Shown here piece by piece: positions 21,490 through 34,520 of a stretch of DNA of 64,000 nt. The notes below the pieces were generated by a model. It was given only the letters and a program-made list of their open reading frames with translations, did no database searches and was not told the origin of the DNA. Source of the DNA: Heterodera schachtii (taxonomy: Eukaryota; Nematoda; Chromadorea; Rhabditida; Heteroderidae); NCBI GenBank assembly GCA_023374025.1, contig SIJG01000029.1, positions 538,342 through 602,341 on the forward strand, in the 5' to 3' direction. Every line of letters starts with the position of its first letter. Positions within the stretch are counted from its first letter, which is position 1. A program made the position numbers and the translations under genes.

Positions 21490-24400
21490 GGAGAGAAAAG
21501 TGCAGGCCATAAAAGAATACAATTGTCTGAATTTACCCATTCCTTTTCTTCCAATTAGTTCGATTAGGTTTAATTCTAATAAAAAGGGATCCATGAAATT
21601 CTATCCTTAGAAATAAGTAACAATTTTAAAAATTAATTAAAATTGCAAAGTGTTTTTGGAATAAAATCGTTCTCTTTTCTAGTGCAAACATTTGTTAGTA
21701 AATTTTCTGTTGATCATTTCGTTTTAATTTCCGGCCATCCCAACGTCCGGAAAAGGAAGAACCAATCAAAAATTAATATTTCAAAACAAAGTATTTGTTT
21801 CCTACAGGAAATACTTATAAATTGTTCAGACGACATAAATATGTTTGTTCGCTCCCGCCCATAAAACAAAATTCGCTCTTTCCTTACCCCCCTCAAAGGG
21901 AATCATTCATTGCTTTTACATGGGACAACACCCCTTAAAAGGCGCTTCTCGTCGGCGTTTTGTCACCTGTCGGTGTGACCCCGCGGCATCCCCCAAAGGC
22001 GATGGTTGGCACGGCGTATTGTTATTTGGGGACACCCTTTGTTTTTTGCATGTATTTATTTGTCCAATGCATTTAAAGCGCCTTTTGCAAAACAAAATAA
22101 GGATAAAAGGCTTCAATATGTAAGGCTTTGGACTTCAAGACATTTCACAGCCTGCTGTTTTTCGCGTTTTTAGAAATAAGGACACCTGCGAACCCCTATT
22201 TAAGACAAATCGGCACGTGTGATGTTTTTCCTATTATCAATTTACTTTCGAAAATCAAATCGTTCTGATTACTTTTGCCTGCGGCCTTTGCTATTCCATG
22301 CCAAAAATCACACCAAAACATTCCTTCGGCTTAAAATAGTGCCGAAGCAGGGAACCGTAAATGCCAATCCGTGCTTTCCCCCCCCTCCCCTTTCCTGGCG
22401 CGGCATTTCCGGTGGCAATACTTAAAAAACAAGGAAAATGCATATAAACTGCTTGATTCCAACATTAAATGACACTTATTGAATGTGAGGCCTTAATGAC
22501 TTTATATTAATAATAATTTTTTAAATTAAATTCTCTCCGCTCGTCGCTGGCATAAATAAATTCATTAAAATGACAAAATAATATGCCATTAATCGCTTTA
22601 TTCTTTAAAAACATTAATAAAGTCAAAGGCTTCGTTTCCGATGAATGATTTTGCTGGGGGTGGGGACAAATGGCGGAGACAAAAGTCAGTGACCAAAGAT
22701 CCCCCCCCCCCTATTACTAACTTATTTTGAAACCGTTGGAGGGGCAATTTGTACCTATCAAAAGCTGGAGGTCTGTTTTTTTTTTGCACCACGATAAAAT
22801 TTTGTGTTTGGCACGGATATGAGAAATTGCATTTCCCACCCGGAAAATCCCCCCCCCCTCCATAAAATTAGCCAAGAAACTTTCCGTCGCCTTCCTCCCA
22901 TTGTTCCATTCTCTTGGATGAAAATCCCCACTTAAAATTTCCATTCTTCTTAAATCCGTTCAACTTCGACTGCTTTCTATTTACGGCATTCTCCAAACAA
23001 CTCTCTCCCCCCCCCCCGCCTTTCCGCCCCCTTTTCCTCTGCCCTTTTTCCCTTCCCTCTTTCTGCCCCTCCCCCGTCATTTGCCCGAATTGTCCTTCTG
23101 GCCCTATATCCGCTTTTTTGAACTCACAAATTGTGGCATTATCCTTCTCATGCCCATTCGGTCCCCTCCTCTTATCCATCCTTTTTATTCACTTTAACTA
23201 AAGTTTCCAAACTTCCAGATTTAAAATTGTTTTTTTACCTTTTGGATAAAAATCTTTTTTTACATTTTTGAAGCTTTTTTTTTATTATTTTGAAGTGGAA
23301 CAAAGAAGAGAATATTGACAAAATAGACAGAAACAAACGGAAAAGCGTAGGCTAAAAAGTGGGCGGGGGGGGGGGAGGGGACTCAGCTGCCGAATTGTCA
23401 CTTTGTCCATTTCACTGTGCATGTTGTCCATTTGTTTTTCTGCCTCACTTCATCTATATTGGCAAAAATGGCAAATAATGAAAAAATATAATTGAAAATC
23501 ATCCACTCAGCCGTCCCACTCACTCCCCCCGCACTTTCCCCCTCCCTCCCCAACTCTCTCCCCCCTCCCCCATTTTCTCCCCATAAGAAAATCCCCCCAC
23601 CCACGGCTCCTTTCCCTTTTCATCATTTTGCATCCCTTCCGTCCAATTGCACTTTCTTTTTTATGCATTCATTCCATCTGTCCGGAAAGTGCCTTCTACC
23701 ATATGTCCCCTCCCCCTATTCCGTGCCGTCCATTGTCTCCCCGAACCACCGGAAATGGCTCAATCAGTGTGAATCGACCGTTTTCCTTCCGCCGTTTACA
23801 TTTCCGACGTCCTCAGCCCTTAATTTGCTTTTGCGCATCATTCATTTTGTCGTGGAATGGCCTTCATTTATATGATTAGAGAGAATAATTGTTTATTAAT
23901 TCGTCAAAATGAGTTCCTTCCGCCCCCGCCCATCATCTTTTTTTTCTCATTTTTGATCACTTTACAACTGCCCACCCCCCTCCCTCTCCCCTCTCTCTCT
24001 CCCACCCTGCATGTTCAAAGTCTCTCTTTGTCTCTCGCGCCCTCTCTCTCTCTCTCTGCCTCTCTCTCTCTCTCTCTCTCTCTTGTCCTTCAATTTTGAA
24101 TGGGTTTCGAATCGTACAGAATTTCCCTTTGCTCTTCCAAACTCTTCGCTCTTTTGCTGATCGCCTTATTAGTCAAATTTATGTGTTCTCGCTCAATTCA
24201 TTTGTTCTCCCTTTCTTCTTTCCCATAACTTAATGAATGCATTTACGCCGTAAACGAGAATGGTTATGAGCATAAATCATTAAATGCCTCCCTAAAAACT
24301 CCAATGGAACATCGACGGATATCAGCGGAGGGAGGGGGGGGGGGGGGAGGAAAGGCCCTGAATTGCCCGAGGCCATTTGGAGGAGAAAGCAAAAGCAAAT

Positions 24401-27400
24401 ATTTTTTAAGAGAGTAAGGGGAATGAGAGGAGAGAAGAGAGAGTGAAGGGAATGAGAGAGTGAGGGGAGGGAAGAGAGTGGGGGATGAGAGGAGAGAAGA
24501 GAGAGTGAAGGGAATGAGAGAGTGAGGGGAGGGAGAGAGTGAGGGGAATGAGAGGAGAAGAGAGAGTGAAGGGAATGAGAGAGTGAGAGGAGGGAAGAGA
24601 GTGAGGGGAATGAGAAACTTTAAAATCAACAATCCCTTTGCATTTGTTTTTTTGTTTATTCATTTTTGTGTTCCCATTTTTTCCATTTTCCCATCGAATT
24701 CCTTCCCAAATTGTTCATTTTGTCAGCACCGTTTGGGGAGGGTCAAAAGAATTAATCAGCGCAATTTATTCATGAGTGATTCCTTCCATAATAATCATTT
24801 TCAGAGGAGCACAGAATGGGCTAATGCCAACGGACATTCGTTCGAATATTTAAAGGGTTACAAAACAATGCCACGTTGGAATGGTCCACCGTTTTTAAGC
24901 GAATGAGCGGTGATTGGTTGGGCATTCATTGCCTCGTGGAGAAGTCAAATTCATTTGTGAGCAAACCCCGGAATTCGCTTTTGAATCGGAAACGGCGTGA
25001 CTCTGTTCCTTTTTGGCATTTATCATTTGCCTCTCATTGCATTTATTTGTTTAATCAGTCGCTTTTTCATTTCCCATTAAAATGACTTTTTGGTCAGCTG
25101 CCGTTAATTATTCAATTCGAATTTATGTTGCCATTCTTTTGCTTAAGCCTTTAAAGCTGCGGAACCGATAATGACGCAGCTCATTCCAACCAAACAAATT
25201 TAAAGTTGCCACAAATTGAAAGTTTCTTTCATTTTTCAATTTCTTCTTCCAATTATTCATTAATTAGTTCGTTAGTTAATTCTTTTCTTTCTTTTTTGCT
25301 ACCAAGGAGATAATGGCAGATTTATTTCGGTCTTTTGCCCATAAAACTGAATTCCCAACATTTCCTCCCCTCCAAAAAAACTCCGCAATTAATTTTTCAT
25401 TTGGCACGGATTGGTCTTCCGTCCCCATTTCCTTTTTCTATTTCCAATTCTCTCTTTCTATTTTGGTCTTAAATTTCCATCTTGGCCAATTCCCAAGTCC
25501 TCCTTCTTCCAATGCTTAATTTCTTCTCATTTTCTCCTTCTCTTTCATCCAAAACCAATCATTACTCCTTCTCCTTTTGATCACGAGAGGATCACAGAGC
25601 AGCGAATTGATCTGTCATCACTTCACAGCACAACACAGCACAGCAGCAGTTGTTGTGTCGTGTCTAAAGAGTTGGAAGGCGGGGAAAAGCGGGGGAAGGG
25701 GAAAATGGGGGGAGGGGAGGGAGGACGGGGGGGGGATGTCCACAAGAAATTCATTATTGCCATTGCCCCCCCCCCTCCCCTGAGGGGTCACTCACTCATT
25801 CATTAGTCATTGAAAATGAATAATTAAAATGCATTAATTACCTTTACAAAATCTCATTCATCTCCATTTCACCTGCTGCTGTTTTCATATAATTCACCAC
25901 ACTTACTCCTTCCTCTTCTCTTCCCCCAGCCCCCAAACCGCAGGCCTTCTCAACAAATTGTTTCCCCTTTCCATCGTTCGCTTCACTCACTCATTCCCCT
26001 ATCATTACCTCCCCACCCCCCTTCTTCCCCTCTCCTCCCCCATCACTTCCGCCCTCCCCCCCCCCCCGCTCAATTTGCGCGTTTCTCCTCCGTTTGTTCT
26101 GCCACTGTCCCTTCCTTCCTCCCACCTCCACCGCCAAACAAACCAACCATTTTCGCGCATTCCTTCCCTGTCATTTCCTTACTCCCAAAAAAATCATCCG
26201 TCTTTCACCGTTTCTTTTGGAATTTCCAACTATCCGAGCTTCGGCAAAAACCAAACAGAATTGTTTTATCCCTGTTTTTTCAATCGTTTCATGAACAGAA
26301 CACAAAGCCAATTCTCACAAAAAATTTCATTATTTGAATGTTCCCCCAAACGAATTAAAGTGAAAGGGAATGGGCAAATGTTGCGACAAAATATCACATT
26401 GTGCAGCAGAGCAACAAATTTTTCCAACAAATGTCGAGACGAGAAAAAAAGGCGGAGATAGGAAGGGAGCATGGATCAGCAAAAGAAGCAGGGGGACTGA
26501 TTAACCAGCAGCCGTGGGCACAGAGGGTGGGGGGGGGGCGACCGGAAGTGTTTTCTCCGGCACGTGAGACGGAAGGAAGGGGAGGAGAGAGGGGAAGATG
26601 GCCACGGGGCAGGTACGCATCCCCCAGAGCGGGATGAGGGTGGGCGGAAGAAATCAAAAAAACGAAAAGATGAAAATAGTCAACAGACGAGGCAGGGGGG
26701 GGGGAGGGGATCATCGGTTAAACCGGCGGGGGATGACAAAACCGGGGACCCTGCATATGCAACTCGGGGGACTTTATTTTTTTTTCCATTTTATACTTTC
26801 AACAGAAATTGTTAAATAAAATATCTTTATGTAAATTGTGTAAATTTTATTCAACTGAAAATACCACTCTTTCTAAAGCATTCTGCTGGGGCAAATTCAA
26901 AAATCTTGTCCAGTAAAAATGATTAGATAATTTCTTTAATTGATTAGAAGCGCATAAAAAATAGGAAAAACCCATTTGCCATTTCTAAAGAAGGTTTCTT
27001 TACTCAAAATGTTTGAAAAACAAATAAAGCTCAATAAAAAATAACCATACAACCAAAGATCCGACCGAACAGTAAAGAATCATGTACAGAATTTTGAAGC
27101 GGGGTCCCAACCCATCACAATGCCTTACAAATTAGCAATTTTTGTAAAAAAAAAATGAAACTTGGATTTCTAAAAATCTCTAATCCGGGTTCGGGGTTCG
27201 AAACTGAGTAATGTCAGATTCCTGCTCACAATCAGCGCCTTAGATTACCTTAGAAATAATTTCCAGTTGACTATCGCGCAGTTGGCGTCGCCCAGTTGTC
27301 CTGTCCGAACAGGAGGGGGTCTGGCGACGCCGAAAGGCATCGCCAGAATTTTTTTTTTTAAAGTTTGAGTGCAATCTTAGCAGATTTTTATTCAAAAATG

Positions 27401-27473
27401 TTTTTAGCTAAAAAACGACTTTACAAATTGAAAACTTCCTTATTTTTTCTTCGACTCAACAATTGCTTGTCAA
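21490..27473. other. Gene-poor interval with homopolymer and simple repeats
   Basis: Nearly 6 kb shows no exon chain I can support. It has many C or G runs of 8-14 bp (22376, 22700, 22849, 23007, 23363, 24335, 25728, 26048, 26527, 26696), a CT tract at 23990-24090, purine repeats at 24410-24620, and ATTAATTA-rich stretches. Long open frames are Pro/Ser/Phe or Arg/Gly low-complexity. Upstream exons or promoter of the phosphatase gene at 27.5 kb may lie here; none of the frames resembles a rhodanese domain. Confidence 0.45.
24410..24613. repeat. Purine-rich minisatellite
   Basis: About three copies of a 60-65-bp unit are built from GAGAGTGAGGGGAATGAGAG, GAGAAGAGAGAGTGAAGGG and AATGAGAGAGTGAGG. 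The complementary strand yields long spurious Ser/Pro/Leu frames. It lies in the gene-poor interval. Confidence 0.75.
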
Positions 27474-29463
27474 ATGCGTCACAGTGAACCTTCTCTCCAT
27501 TTCCAATCGCTTCTTCGGCCCCCAACTTCCATTGAAGGCAACCGGCGATTGGAACACATGCAGAATTTGGAATTGACGATGCAATCTTTGGTTGTCACTG
27601 CAAATGGTGAAGGCCGCCGATACGATGACCGCCTACAGCACGACGAAGTCAGACCATCGCCATCATACGAAGGGAAAGCGGAAGGGACGAAGTGCGGTGG
27701 AGTGGCAGCAGAAAGGGCAACGGAAGGGAAAGGGCAAAGACACGACAAAGGCAGAGCGAACAAATTGAAAAAGGTCACTTATTGGGGGGGGGGGACGAGG
27801 GGGAATTGGCAATTGAGTCGTTAAATGTGGGGGTTTGCTGATCACGAATTTTATGTTAATTTTAATGAATTCGAACCACAACCCGAGCTCCAAAACTCGA
27901 GACTTATTGTTAACATTTTTGCTATTCGGTAGTCAAAATTATTTCCCATTCTATTTTTAAAGAAATATCTAGTGGAAAAAGAAACCCATTTGTGACCCCT
28001 GATTGTGAGTTTAACTCCTTTCAGTTATCCGAATTAAACAATTTAACTATCATTATTCGATTACCTATGTGATCTCTCTTCATTAGCCTGTAAAATTTCA
28101 AAAAATTTATTAAGTTTTAAATTTATGAACAAAAATGTTCGGGAAATCTGCAAGTTATTATTTTTAGAAATTATTTTTTTGAAAATAACGAATTTGTTGT
28201 TATACTCAGAAAACTAGGCTGTCACACAGTTGTCCCTTTTCGTATGTGCCCCCCCCCCCGGGCTTCAAAAGGGTCCCATTTAAAAAATTATAGTTACTAT
28301 GTTAGAACATGCCATTTTAATTGTGAATTTCGAGAATTTGGATTTTCGCCTTTTTGTTCGTGTTAGAATTGGGATTTTTGTTACCGAAATGCTTTTTGGT
28401 GAAAATTTAAAAAGGGCTGACATGATAAAACGAAGTGTTTCATTTTACCATAATATCCGCTTTTCCATTCAGTGCCTTCACCTCGACCTCAACAAAGTGT
28501 CCACTTGCCACAATGACTCCTCTCTCCCCGAATTTGTCCCCTCTTCCAACGGCGGTGTCCTTTCGCCCCGCCAACATTTCGCCCATCCGTTGCGAGTGCC
28601 GCGCCCTTCCAAACTTTTCCCCGTGCACATTTTGCCGCTGCTTTTTCTTGGGAACGACGAAACGGCAAAGAGTCGGGAAAAGATTGAGCAGTAAGTTCGT
28701 TTTTTCTGTTTGTCTTTGCTTTTCGTTTTCTAATTAATCTTTTGTTTCAGAAATAGCATTCGCTACGTAATAAATGTCACTTCGGACCTTCCCAATTATT
28801 TTGAAGACGATGACCGTTTTGTTTACATGCGAATTCCCGTAGATGACAATTGTTCCCACAATTTGGCCCGGTTTTTCCCTGGTATGACTGACCAATCGTA
28901 ACATCAAATGACCTTTTATTCTATTTTAGAGGCGATTTCCTTCATTGAAAGGGCCCGTTCCGATTGTGCCGGCGTCCTCGTCCATTGTTGGGCCGGCATA
29001 AGGTAAGCACTTCGCCACCCTTTCCCCAATTGCTCACCGTCGTACTCTTGACATTTTCAGTCGTTCCGTGACTGTTTGCCTTGCTTATCTGATGTTTATC
29101 CTTCGCTGTACGCTCGAGGAGGCCTTCGACCGTTTGCTGAAGCAAAACGGAACGATAGCACCGAATTTTCACTTTATGGAGGTGCCAAAGGTCGTCTCGG
29201 TGCCAGCAAATTTTGTTCCATTTCAGGCTTTGACTTGCTGGGAGCGCGAGTTGTTCGCTTGCAACTTCTCCCATTCTCCGCTGGGCATTGAAATTTCCCC
29301 CGAGGGAATGTCCAAAGTTGGCAATGGCATCCACGCCAACAGCGGCGCTTTTCTCCACCCCCACAACCTCAACAGCGACGGCGGTGCCGTGCCCGGCAAA
29401 TCGGCCCTTTCTGTCCCCACTGCATTCAATTCTCCCGTTGTGACGACGGCAATACCTTTCTAA
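27474..29463 (+). CDS. lip-1: Dual-specificity MAP kinase phosphatase (DUSP6/LIP-1 type)
   Basis: This is a MAPK phosphatase that inactivates ERK-type kinases. Six exons (27474-27606, 28498-28690, 28751-28881, 28930-29002, 29061-29181, 29227-29463) join in frame to 295 aa. The catalytic domain reads [58 protein letters not shown], and the signature HCWAGISRS (C and R of CX5R) followed by [20 protein letters not shown] and [16 protein letters not shown]. These blocks are closest to DUSP6/7/9. The C-terminal tail is low-complexity. MKPs normally carry an N-terminal rhodanese domain with a kinase-docking site; none is visible, so either upstream exons are missed or the protein is short. The start at 27474 is therefore provisional. 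Confidence 0.85.
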
Positions 29464-31254
29464 ACGGCCTTTACAAATGAATCCTTTGAATTGGTCACTT
29501 CCCCCCCCCCCCCAATTTTCCCCAAATTTCGTCCGTCCTGCCAATTGATTGCGATTGTCAATGAATCTTTGATTTCTATTCACTTTCCCTCATTTCTTGC
29601 ATTTCTCAATTTTGTTTTGAGCATAACGCAGTTCTTATCGTCTCTTTTGTCGCATGGCCTTTTTTATTTCTTAAATTTTTAATAAATTGGTATATGCTTT
29701 CTTTGTGACTAAAGTAAAAATGGCACAATTAATCTCAAAATTAGGAATCATTTTATCAATTAATTAAGAAAACAAAAAAAAATTTGTTAGTCTTTTTCAG
29801 CCTCGGCAGTTTCAATTTTACATAAATAAAGCCTTGGATATTTTCTGCGCTTTTCCGCCTGTCATTCTCCGCTGGAAGCAAATCTTCAAGAGAGAAAATG
29901 AAGAGAAAAGCCAAAGGAAGGAGAGAGAGTCTGAGAACAAAGAGAGAGGGTGATAGAGAGAGAGAGAGAGAGGGGAAATAGAAACGGGAGAAGAGAGCAA
30001 AAGAGAGGGAGAGAGAGTGAGTGCGCGTGTGTGTCCAATTGTTTCCGGCTTTCCCTAAGGGCTTTTCCCCTGCTTTCCTCTCACTTTCTCTTTTCCTCTC
30101 CCTTTCACTTGCGCTTCGTCCACCCCTTGCGGCAGTTTCAATGCGCCGTGCTTCGATAAGCTCCCCCCCCCCCCCCCCTCGGCACCGCCCTTTTCGGCAT
30201 TCGTCCATTGTCCCGCCGGCGGCAGGAGGAAGAAAAAGCTCTTCCCAGAGAATGAATGCCCTAGAGGGCACGCATAAATATGCGAATGACGAAGGACGGG
30301 CAAAAAAAAAAGAAAAGAAAAAAGATGAATGTGTGAGACTGACGGAAGGGCGGGGGGGGGGGGGCGGGCGGCAGACGGCGAATGCCGTCAGAAGCGGCAC
30401 ACCGCTCTTTCCCTCCTTCCCCCTCCCTTTTTCTTTTTTTCCCATTTTCCCTTCCCCCCCCCCCCCTTTTAACCCATCCCACGTCCAACTTCACTCATTT
30501 TCATTTTTTCTCCCACAATCAGTCCCTCCATTCATTCACTTTTCTTTTCCCTTTTCTTTGACCCAATAAATAAAATTTTATGATGCCGCCAATTAGCCTA
30601 ATAAGCAAAACATTCCTTCCTCTTCTTTGCCTCCCATTAATGAATTTACCTTTGCCCTTTTCCCACTCAAAAGCATTGCCTTTGGTTTTGGTCCGTTTCA
30701 TGGATTTTCCCATTCTTTCCCCCCCCCCCCCCGTTCATTCCGTTGTTGTCAACACTTATCCGATTAAGTTTTGCTTGTCCTCCTTCCCTTTCAGTGCCAA
30801 TCCCTCCGACTGTCAAATGCCTTTGCTTTTCGTTTTGTCTCCAACTTTTCGTCGATTTTAATCGCATTTTGAAGCGACTAATGCGAATGGAGCTCACTGA
30901 TGACAGCCGCAAGAAGAAAAGCAAAAGAAAAAGCAGCAACGAAATTGTTGGGTTTAGGCGCCGAAAGGCAAACGGCGAAACGACGGGAGAAAATGAGGGA
31001 GAAAAGGAGGGAAAGGAGTGGCAAGGGGACGGGGGGAGCGGCGGGGGCCAGGCACAGGGCGAGGAGGGGGAGGGGGAGGACCCGCTGCTCTCCACACAAT
31101 GCCAACGCCATTTTGGCACCCAAATCGGAGCAACAACGCCAAACAGCAAAGGCCAAAGTGAATTTGAAATTGGCCCAATCAGTGAATTAATTTTCAAAAT
31201 TTTGAAGGACAGTTTCGTTTTGAAGAGACGGGCAATCGGCGCGACGAGCAAAAT
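29464..31254. other. Interval upstream of the ONECUT gene
   Basis: There are several C/G homopolymers (30169, 30353, 30456, 30719), GA/CT tracts (29940-30020) and a purine-rich open frame at 30890-31180 (Lys/Arg/Gly/Glu-rich). That frame could be 5' coding or 5' UTR of the ONECUT gene, but its low complexity and the in-frame total from ATG 31255 argue against coding. Confidence 0.35.
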
Positions 31255-34021
31255 GTGCACTTTTCGCAGCTGCTGAACTGCTTCTCCCCGTCCGACCAGC
31301 GACAGTCATCCGTCTGCTCGTCCTCCGTCTCCTCATATTCGTCTCCCGACCTCACCGAAATGTTCAGACACTCAAACAACAGCAGCAGCGACAGCACAGC
31401 TGACGACGGCATCGCCGCGTTCAATTTGCCATTTCCAACGGACGAAGGAATGCCTTCGGCCCATCTCCAATTGCGGCATCAGCAGCACTGTTTTCGGCAG
31501 ACCGAACGCATCTCCGCCTCGTCATCCTATGTTTGCCCGCTTAGTCTCTGCTCTACCGCCGCTTCTCTCCCCTCCCCGCAAGACTTTGCTCCTCGACATG
31601 GTCCGCTTCCAATGCTTCCGCACCATCTTCGGTCAACTGTCTCACCAATTGGCCACCAAATTCGGCACGTTCAGCAGCTGCACATTCCCTGCCCTCACCC
31701 TCCAAGTGCCCTTCCTTTCCCTCTTCCCCAACCGTTGGGTTCCCCGCCCTTCTCCTCCCCTTCCTCTTCCGCCTCTTCTTCTTCCTCCTCTTCCTCCGCC
31801 TCCTTTTCGTCCTTCGTTGCCTCCTCTTCCGCCTCTTCGACTTCCTCCGTAGACTTTCACTTCACTTCCGCCGATCACTTCTTCCCGTCCGCCTCTGTTC
31901 CTCTTTTATTCGACCCAACCGACCACAAACAGCACGCGGCTTTCCTGGGATATTCCTCAACAATTTTTGATGACGTTCTGCTGGGCTTTTACCCCGCAAA
32001 TGATCTGTTGATGAACAATTTGCCAACTTCGCCCGTCACCGAACCGTTCAGCATAAAGTGAGTGTAAATGGACAATTAATTAATTAATGGATGGGAAAAG
32101 GTTGAAAGTGCCAATGGGAGTTAAGGTACGAATACGACACCACAAACACTGTGGGAACACCAGTCTTAGTCAAAGTGGAGTTTGAGGAACGGCGGGAGGA
32201 AGACACATCGCTACCGTACCAACAAAACGGAGGAACGGTAGTGAACGAAGCAATGGGAAACGAATTGGACGACAAAAGGGGAAGCGGTGAAGCGGGTGGG
32301 CGGCAAATTTTATCCGAAGGTGCCAATGCGATGGAGGCACAATGCGCTGCTGTTTCTTCGGCACTGTGCCAACAGTCGGCGGAAGAGCCGGACGCGCTTG
32401 ACACACTCCGATTGGCACAACACATCAGCCAGGAGCTGAAGCGCTATTCCATCCCGCAGGCCATTTTCGCACAACGCGTCCTTTGCCGGTGGTCTATCAA
32501 GCATTTTCGGCATTTTACAGATTTTCTGTCCATTAAGCTCTCAAGGGACACTGTCCGATTTGTTGCGCAACCCAAAGCCATGGTCGAAGCTAAAGAGCGG
32601 ACGAGAGACATTCCGACGGATGGCCAAATGGCTGCAGGAGCCGGAGGGACAGCGCATGGCCGCCCTTCGGTTGGCGGGTCGGTGGAATTAAGAATTGAAA
32701 TTACGATGGAATTTGAGGGAATGACAGGCAATTAGCCAAAGATAAAATGAATGATCATTGTTCCAAGTTAGCATGCAAACGGAAGGAAGAACAAACGGCG
32801 AAAGAGAATTTGGACAACGCATCGGACGGAAGGGGCGGCGACGAACTGGCGGCAATTAGAAAGTCGGGACAGAAAAAGCCGCGGTTGGTGTTCACGGAGA
32901 TTCAACGACGGACTTTACAGGTGGGGAAAGTGAAGTGAAAGTGCGCGAGAGGGAGGGGAGGGGTGTGGGAAAAGGGGAAGCGACGAAATGCTTTACCGAC
33001 ATTTGCGCCGCGTCTTTTGCGCCGTTCATTCCAAAATCATTTTAAAATAATACAAAAAAAAATTATTTAAACTGAACCCGTAGATTTTGATAATGAGAAT
33101 TAAATTCATTCTTCGTAGCGTTTCATGTTTGTTTTCCTTGCCACCAAATTTGCCTTTGCTGCTGATTTACGCATTGACAAAAAAAAAATTGGAGATGCTT
33201 ATCTTTGTGATTAGTTTTTTTTTATTTCCTTAGTTAGCTTTTTTTGTTGTTGCATAGAATTTGAATAAAATATTTTAAAAAATATATTTTTGCTGAGTGG
33301 CGCAAAAGTCGCAACACGGACGAAATAGGGAGGAGGAGCGGGGGGGGGGGGAAGGGAGAGTGGCAAATAGGGGGAAGAGAAAGGGGGGGGGATTTGAAAA
33401 TGTGAATTTTTTATTTTGATAGGCCATCTTCAAAGAAACAAAGCGTCCGTCGCGCGAATTGCAACTTCAAATCTCACATCAGCTTAATCTCGACACAACA
33501 ACCGTTGCCAATTACTTTATGAATGCCCGCAGGTAATTCTGATCAGGAAATTGTGCTCACAAATCAGCAAAATTTGGTGTCTAAATTCGAATTCCGTTAT
33601 TTGCAGAAGGGGTCACGACAGAGAGGCGACGAATTGCGGAGGAACGAATGGGCCAAATTCCGTGGAAACGTCGAACCGATCGGGCGGAAGTACGCCACTG
33701 ATTGGAAACGAAATGGAAATTAGCGGCTATGGAGGGGAAAGTGAGCAGAGATCGGCGGGGATCAGTGAGACAAGGGAAGGCAATGGACCAACAGCGGAGG
33801 AGGAGGGAAAAGAGAAGGGGGAGGACGGACAAACGGCGACGGAGGAACGGCAAAAATGCCGACATCAGCAGGAGGAGGAGGATGAAGAGCAATTATTGAT
33901 CCCTTTATGTTTGGATGAAATCGATCTGTTGGACGAAGTGATCGGAGACGACGCGAGGGAAAGGGACGACGCAACGGAGGGACTGAGTCGGACGCCCTCT
34001 TTTGGCATTGGGTGGACATAG
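31255..34021 (+). CDS. onecut: ONECUT (CUT + homeobox) transcription factor
   Basis: This is a nuclear DNA-binding regulator of the HNF6/ONECUT class. Exons 31255-32057, 32126-32488, 32538-32677, 32772-32920, 33423-33532 and 33607-34021 join in frame to 659 aa from ATG 31255. A Ser/Pro-rich N-terminal half is followed by one CUT domain ([74 protein letters not shown]). A homeodomain follows after a linker of about 40 residues ([54 protein letters not shown]). Met at position 50 is diagnostic of ONECUT. Position 48, Trp in most homeodomains and Phe in ONECUT, is Tyr here. An acidic C-terminal tail follows. C. elegans has several paralogues (ceh-48, ceh-38 and others); which one this matches was not resolved. 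Confidence 0.93.
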
Positions 34022-34520
34022 CAGCACAAATACAATGGCATTTCTGAATGGTTTTGTAGGCAGTTAAAAAGGTGCCATTCCATCCCATCAGTGATTGGCC
34101 AATCAATCAATCGATAGTTGATCTCAAATCACCCCTCCCATCCGGTTGTTCTCTTTTGTATTCCATTAGCATTTTACCGTATCATTCCACCGTATTCATT
34201 CATTCACTTTTAAATAACAACAACGGCAATAAACTGTGTTTCATTTCTTATAATTAATTGTTTAATAAATATTTGCACTTTTCTTTTTCTTTTCGCCTTT
34301 CCTTCCTCTGCGTCTCTCGCCCTTCCGTCTCGTTTCTTTTCCCCTCTCACCCTCTCTGTTCTGTCGTTGGTCCTCCTGTTTCTCAGTCCTCCTTTTGCTG
34401 CCTCTCTTCTCTCCGTGCCGTTGTCCGATACTTCAACAGTCCGCTGCCTTTCCCCACCAAACAGTCCAATTTGACGTTCATCCTTATCAATCCGAAAATA
34501 TTTTTGCATTTATTTGGCCA

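Noticed and set aside
24264..24663. Ser/Pro/Leu-rich minus-strand frames of 85-122 codons
   Set aside because: They arise from the purine minisatellite at 24.4-24.6 kb; no splice sites or conserved residues.
23492..26637. Several Pro/Ser/Phe-rich frames of 80-170 codons
   Set aside because: They track C-run and CT-rich DNA, lack splice-linked neighbours, and show no recognisable domain.
30743..31276. Lys/Glu/Gly-rich 177-codon frame before the ONECUT gene
   Set aside because: It is low-complexity, and the ONECUT coding exons already give an in-frame total from ATG 31255. It may be 5' UTR.
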